Shown: piece after piece, positions 61,001-64,000 of the stretch | Layout: the number at the start of each line of letters is the position of its first letter | Position numbering within the stretch: the stretch's first letter is position 1 | Assembly: GCA_017979445.1 (NCBI GenBank) | Contig: CM030706.1 | Span: 26,700,281 to 26,764,280 of the forward strand | Direction of reading: 5' to 3' | Source of the DNA: Akebia trifoliata | Taxonomy: Eukaryota; Streptophyta; Magnoliopsida; Ranunculales; Lardizabalaceae | DNA: 64,000 nt | Notes under the pieces: generated by a model | Seen by the model: only the letters and a program-made list of their open reading frames with translations | Database searches by the model: none | Told to the model about the DNA's origin: nothing | Translations under genes and position numbers: made by a program

Positions 61001-63400
61001 TGTCATAACCTTTAGTGATACCTTTCCACACTCCACAACCATACGAAGACTTCACTTTGCCACTCTCCCACCCTAGTCTCCTTTTGCCAAACTTAGCCTT
61101 AATAATCTTAGGATACCAATTAGTGAGATCAAATCTACTAATTTTCAAAGTCCTACCCAGAATTTTAGTCATACCAAAATCATACTCTCCCAAATTGCAT
61201 CCCATGTTCCCCTAAACCCTCAAAGCTATCCGCCACCACCTCCTCATCAAAATCTTCCAATAATTCCCTTCCCCAACCCCTCCCAAGTTATCTGTCAATT
61301 AGAATATCCATTATGAAAGAAATTCCACCACATACTAATTTTATCTCGGGTGTTAATTTTCCTAATTATCCACCTCATCAAGCGAGCCATAAAGTGACTA
61401 TGGACGAGTTGTACCTTAGAGAAATTGTTAAGGAAAGTATGATTGCATACATTATGCCAAGTTTATTAACGTGAACGAAAGAAGGAATTTGGCACGTGCA
61501 CATTGACAGTTGTGTCATAAAGGAAAGTTTGAAGATCGGACATAACTAAAAGTGGATTAGAACGAGAGATAAATGGAAAACAAGGGAAAAACTGCCTTCA
61601 AGAAAGACAAGTTTTCTCAACAAAAGGGGGCCTAATGTAGGAAATCTACAATTTTAGTTATAGTCTTAAGAAGTTCCCTAATTCTAGTAGGATTTTTATT
61701 TCAACTTTAGGAAGTTTCTAATTTGTTTTCCAGCTTCTATTTTTGTCTAAATTCGTTTTTATTATTAGGCTATAATTAGAAGTTCTTAGAAGTATCTAAA
61801 TTGAGTTATAATAAGTTTAAAAAGTTGGTATTATATTATAGATAAATTAGAAAGTTACTCTTTAGTATTTTAGAAGGTTTATTAAGTTGTTATGATGAAG
61901 TTATATATAAAAGGGGCTTCAGAAACGAAATTCAATTAATTCAGTACATCAATCCCATTCTCTTTTATTCATCTTAATTAATTTTCATCTCTTCACTTTA
62001 TTTTCTTCCTACCTATTGCTTGTTTATCAATTGAATCTATTGATTTATACGTTTTCGCTACGTTATCTAGACCACAAAAATACTCTCTGAAACACCTACC
62101 AATGGCAAAAAAACACCATTTGAATTCAATCAACCAAGACTAAGGCTACAACTTGGGCGAAATGGCCTAGGCTCAACCTAATTGATGGACAAGCCTAGGC
62201 CAAGTTATGTAGAACACAAGTTAAACTTGGGTTAGAACAACTCAACCCAGCCCTAATTCGGGTTGAGGGCTCGAGCAACCCAACTCAACCCGATTCAGAG
62301 GCTATGTAATAATATATAAATATTTGTATATTAATTATACATTTTTATTTATTTTTAATTATGTCTTGCTACATATACTTGCTATAAGGAAAAAAATATA
62401 TATATATTTTTTTTAACTTTACTTTTATTCCTATGGGTTGCCTATGACTATATCACATTCCTACATCTATAAACTGGTAACGTTGTATTTCTTGTTTATT
62501 GATATAAAATTTATTTGCTGCACAAAACAAAATTAGGCTTGTTCAAGTGCCCAACCAACCCAAAACTACCAAGCTTAGGCTAATCTAAGATCAACCCGGG
62601 TTTAGAAGCTCAAGCTCAATGCTTGTTTGAGTTGAACTCGGGATGAGGGCTCTACTACTTGAGATGTGCCCGGTCTACCCCTCCAACGACACAACCGTTT
62701 TTTCCACAGCAATCTCTATTTTTGTTTCTTGCAGGATCACCACCCAAACTTTCACTATTACTACATAATGGCTTTCTTTCAAGCCCTTATGGCACATGGC
62801 ATCCTCAAGTAAGTTTTCACATGGCATAAGGAGGAACTTTCAAAATACATCAACTTCATCAATCATTCATCATTTAAATGTATCCAATAAGTACGTTTCT
62901 TACAGGGAAAAAAACAGCACTTAATCTATGAAACAATATACGGTGACTTATGCATAGACTAAAGAATTTGTTAAAAAAAAGATTTTGCACTTGTATAAAA
63001 TAGGAGAAAGGAGCATGTTGTAGCAAAAAACTCAAAAATATCACAATGACTATAACATAGCCATGGTTCGGACACCATCAGGACTAGGAAGAAAGATAGA
63101 CTAGCAATCCAACCTTTATTGCATAGTTGTCATCGTTGTGAAGTTCTCCATCCAATTTGACCTGAAACAGATACTTAAAGCCATCACTTTTATTTTATAT
63201 TTTCATGAAAGCATCATGAAGCTCACAATGTTAGCTGCAAAACTATTGATATTGAGAAAATCAGTTCTCACTGAATGAGCGAATTAAATTCTGGCAATCA
63301 CGATCACCCACGAAGCAAGAAACAATCTCAAATAAACTCATACCTCTATAATCATATCAGCATGTTCAGCTTTTAAATCTCTAATAACAAGATCCAACAC
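40043..63400 (-). CDS. ORC4: Origin recognition complex subunit 4 (ORC4), 14 exons, 5' end off the window
   Basis: ORC4 is an AAA+-like subunit of the nuclear complex that marks replication origins and loads MCM helicases with CDC6 and CDT1. Exons in transcript order: 63344-63400, 63114-63161, 48357-48407, 48229-48272, 47079-47142, 46785-46871, 46233-46324, 46068-46149, 44770-44855, 44564-44673, 43143-43235, 42991-43055, 42755-42898, 40043-40069. All junctions are GT-AG and the joined exons keep one frame (1050 nt, 349 codons plus stop). Recognisable blocks: [36 protein letters not shown], Walker B region [28 protein letters not shown], arginine-finger block [10 protein letters not shown], and the winged-helix C-terminus. 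The N-terminal exons (about 70 residues, including Walker A) are not in the window. Oddities are Lys for Glu in Walker B and a 14.7 kb intron (48408-63113). The last, tiny exon is the least certain. Confidence 0.93.
40310..41165. repeat. Degenerate relatives of the bi-palindromic MITE, in the last ORC4 intron
   Basis: Several blocks resembling the MITE interior recur: 'gagatgattcaatagatgattttttgggga' (about 40340), 'gagatcatcttcacaaaaaatcagcc' (about 40750), 'gggattttttt..atcatcctcagtaaaatcag' (about 41060). The ends cannot be placed. This may be two or three old copies. Confidence 0.4.
41370..42060. other. Possible LTR-like remnant in the last ORC4 intron
   Basis: A TA-poor stretch with 'ccaatgtgggactaaac' (complement gtttagtcccacattgg, a phrase common near plant LTR starts). 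No matching second LTR, domain or duplication was found. Confidence 0.25.
43600..44360 (+). mobile_element. Probable L1-type LINE remnant in an ORC4 intron
   Basis: On the + strand, [22 protein letters not shown] (about 44182-44244), then a stop and VGNG-like sequence, resemble the L1 C-terminal 'GxxLWKGI..VGNG..RFW' region. The upstream part is protein-like but unassigned. It lies between ORC4 exons 43143-43235 and 44564-44673. Confidence 0.45.
46233..46324 (-). CDS. ORC4: ORC4 exon with arginine-finger block
   Basis: It encodes [18 protein letters not shown] and [12 protein letters not shown]. The RSRFSHR segment corresponds to the conserved ORC4 arginine finger that reaches into the ORC1 ATP site. 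The acceptor is atggtgcag and the donor gtactt. All key residues are present. Confidence 0.92.
47079..47142 (-). CDS. ORC4: ORC4 exon with Walker B motif (DKFD)
   Basis: Exon 5 of those visible. With one base from the exon before, it encodes [22 protein letters not shown]. The acceptor is tttttgccag and the donor gtatac. From memory, ORC4 proteins of plants and animals have D-E-F-D here; this copy reads GAT AAG TTT GAT, so Lys replaces the Walker B Glu. The surrounding splice sites and frame are intact, which argues against a pseudogene. Confidence 0.88.
47217..47385 (+). repeat. Intronic direct repeat, copy 1
   Basis: It shares order and many bases with 48008-48165: 'gtaaccatccactacacatggt' / 'gtaactgtccatcacatatggt', '..ctccacaacacacatcttgtaac', 'aactttatttacatgaaaa'. 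Both lie in the ORC4 intron between exons 48229-48272 and 47079-47142. Confidence 0.6.
48008..48165 (+). repeat. Intronic direct repeat, copy 2
   Basis: Partner of 47217-47385. The 620 bp between the copies are unassigned and could be an inserted segment. Confidence 0.6.
48408..49904. other. Start of the 14.7 kb ORC4 intron, unassigned
   Basis: No recognisable gene or complete transposon before the foldback element at 49905. Confidence 0.45.
49905..50113. mobile_element. Foldback MITE in the large ORC4 intron
   Basis: The two halves are reverse complements over about 90 bp each: 'gaacctcatatctcacttcttgacgtgaaagtg' on the left pairs with 'cactttcacatcaagaagtgcgatatgaggttc' on the right, around a loop near 50000-50015. 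The outer ends 'ccatttggtaaag' / 'gtctaaatgg' also pair. No coding capacity and no clear target-site duplication. Confidence 0.75.
51075..52217. mobile_element. hAT-like nonautonomous element with 8-bp target-site duplication
   Basis: AATTGCAC occurs directly outside both ends (51067-51074, 52218-52225). The left end gcagggcggatttacag and the complement of the right end (aggggcagagctaggattt) are similar inverted ends of the CAGGGGCGGA type seen in hAT elements. Next to each end is a 'ttgcccc' block in opposite orientation. There is no transposase. It contains a 190-bp tandem duplication. Confidence 0.72.
51627..52005 (+). repeat. 190-bp tandem duplication inside the hAT-like element
   Basis: Two copies (about 51627-51816 and 51817-52005) run from 'agtaaaaattaacattttttcaaag' to 'aacaatcactaatct' with only a few mismatches and a length difference in an A-run. 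Confidence 0.9.
52226..54356. other. Unassigned part of the large ORC4 intron
   Basis: Purine-rich near 52490-52640. Several short open frames but no recognisable protein. Confidence 0.45.
54610..59645 (+). mobile_element. L1-type LINE inserted in the 5' LTR of the gypsy element
   Basis: About 5.0 kb. ORF1-like frames run from 54660 to 57035. ORF2 starts [24 protein letters not shown] (about 57030) with the first part of the endonuclease, including FQETKLE. The rest of the endonuclease is deleted, joining to reverse transcriptase near 57360: [33 protein letters not shown], a damaged [13 protein letters not shown], and the core [10 protein letters not shown] (about 57935). C-terminal and zf-RVT remains follow to a 3' A-rich end (about 59630-59645). 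It is interrupted by stops. The 5' boundary is approximate. Confidence 0.85.
60001..61280 (-). mobile_element. 5'-truncated L1-type LINE in the gypsy internal region
   Basis: Its 3' A-run lies at 60001-60012 (T on the + strand). On the - strand it has '[20 protein letters not shown]', [11 protein letters not shown] and [13 protein letters not shown] (about 60950-61130), then a 212-residue open frame at 60124-60762 with the zf-RVT domain ([24 protein letters not shown] .. [22 protein letters not shown]) and tail ([16 protein letters not shown] .. LGLLYYWCK). Everything upstream, including the reverse-transcriptase core, is missing, which is typical 5' truncation. The 5' boundary lies between 61205 and 61285. 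Confidence 0.85.
62071..63113. other. End of the large ORC4 intron
   Basis: The stretch 62140-62300 and 62540-62690 is rich in 'aactcaacccg' / 'ggttgag' words in both orientations, as in other plant interspersed repeats, but no element ends could be set. The rest is unassigned. Confidence 0.4.
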
Positions 63401-64000
63401 CTAAAAAATCAACAAACAAACAAAAAATTAAAATAAATAATTTTTTTCCATAATGAAAACAGATTTAAGAGTGACGTTCCAACCCCTCACTGGAGTGGAA
63501 GGGTTTTTCCTACAAGTGGCAGCTAAGGTAACGAAACCAAATGGATCATGACATTTTGTCACTTTCTGATGTCCTCATGTGGTAGGTTCCAGCCCAATAT
63601 CATTACGCCCCATGGAGAAAAAAGGGCGCATCTTTGATTTAAGTGGCTGCTACATATATTGATAAATTCAATGAAAATATCTTTGATGGGTGGTTCACCT
63701 CCTTTACTCTTTTTCTTTTCTATTATTTCTTGTTACCATTCAAAGTAATCAAAGGGTTGTTTCTCTATGTTAATTTTGAGAAAGTTTTGCTCTTAATGGA
63801 AGTTAATAGGGCAATGTTTCTATAGAAACCTTCTATATAAGTGTGCTCTCTTCGCTGTTAAGAACAAACAAATACCAGAAACTCCAACCCTTGGAATTTT
63901 AGACCATCATTTTCCTTTCTTCCTCCATGTATTGCTTATTCTTTGAGGATGAAGTACATTGTGAGCTTGAATCCTCATGTCATAATGCTGCAAAGATGAA
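63401..64000. other. Upstream ORC4 intron or flank
   Basis: I searched the - strand for the missing Walker A exon (GPRGSGK-like) and did not find it, so this is probably intron. No other feature recognised. Confidence 0.45.

Larger units (their letters stand above)
54362..62065 (+). mobile_element. Ty3-gypsy deletion derivative carrying two nested LINEs
   Basis: The 5' LTR begins TGATGTAGGACATC at 54362, is split by a LINE, and ends at 59850. A primer-binding site (TATCAGAGTTC, 59856-59866) follows. Then comes a protein start ([20 protein letters not shown], from 59886), a second LINE, an RT-entry piece ([20 protein letters not shown]), pol-end sequence, a polypurine tract (aaaaggggg, 61622-61630) and the 3' LTR (61633-62065). 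TCTAG is duplicated outside (54357-54361, 62066-62070). It is the same family as 16835-19126 but in opposite orientation. Without the LINEs it is only about 1.4 kb. Confidence 0.88.

Noticed and set aside
1..64000. CRISPR array, phage, bacterial operon or biosynthetic gene cluster
   Set aside because: The sequence is plant nuclear DNA with spliced genes and retroelements. Repeats are microsatellites, TIR elements and LTRs, not regularly spaced arrays.

Overview
This is nuclear DNA from a flowering plant, probably woody and with a repeat-rich genome. The evidence is AT-rich intergenic DNA, GT-AG introns, telo-box promoters, plant L1 LINEs, Ty3-gypsy and Ty1-copia remnants with plant primer-binding sites, many MITEs, and three conserved eukaryotic housekeeping genes with plant-type sequence. 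The species cannot be named from the sequence. A run of 100 N at 21613-21712 marks an assembly gap.

Layout. At 1-0.7 kb there is a decayed LTR fragment. At 1.8-2.4 kb lies an intact single-exon CHMP1 (ESCRT-III) gene on the + strand with its promoter and 5' leader. From 4.8 to 14 kb there are L1 LINE remains, including a 4.5 kb copy with a 12-bp target-site duplication, and a MITE. At 14.2-15.8 kb sits a second copy of the CHMP1 upstream region that stops about 30 bp before the start codon and has no coding sequence. A MITE and tandem repeats have been added to it. From 16 to 19.1 kb there is a foldback element and a 2.3 kb gypsy deletion derivative with both LTRs, a tRNA-Met-type primer site and a 5-bp target-site duplication. 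From 20 to 26 kb are three LINE fragments (two L1, one RTE-like with a SINE inside). At 27.1-28.7 kb is intact, intronless CCT4 (TCP-1 delta) on the - strand, with a MITE close to its 5' end. From 29 to 37.4 kb are more TIR elements, a copia 3' end, two solo LTRs of one family, and SINEs. At 37.6-38.8 kb is a 1.2 kb inverted repeat.

From 40.0 kb to beyond 63.4 kb is ORC4 (origin recognition complex subunit 4) on the - strand. I assembled 14 exons by hand, giving 349 codons in one continuous frame. The first exons, with the Walker A motif, lie off the right edge. One ORC4 intron is 14.7 kb long. It holds a foldback element, a hAT-like element with an 8-bp duplication, and a gypsy element (54362-62065, 5-bp duplication) that was itself hit by two L1 LINEs.

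The three genes act in separate pathways: endosomal sorting, cytosolic protein folding and DNA replication licensing. They form no operon or cluster. I see no defence island, CRISPR array, biosynthetic cluster or other new multi-gene system. What stands out is the structural history: a promoter duplicated without its gene, a filled/empty MITE site pair, a bi-palindromic MITE family, a large palindrome, a nested transposon stack inside an essential gene, and a charge-reversing residue in the ORC4 Walker B motif.
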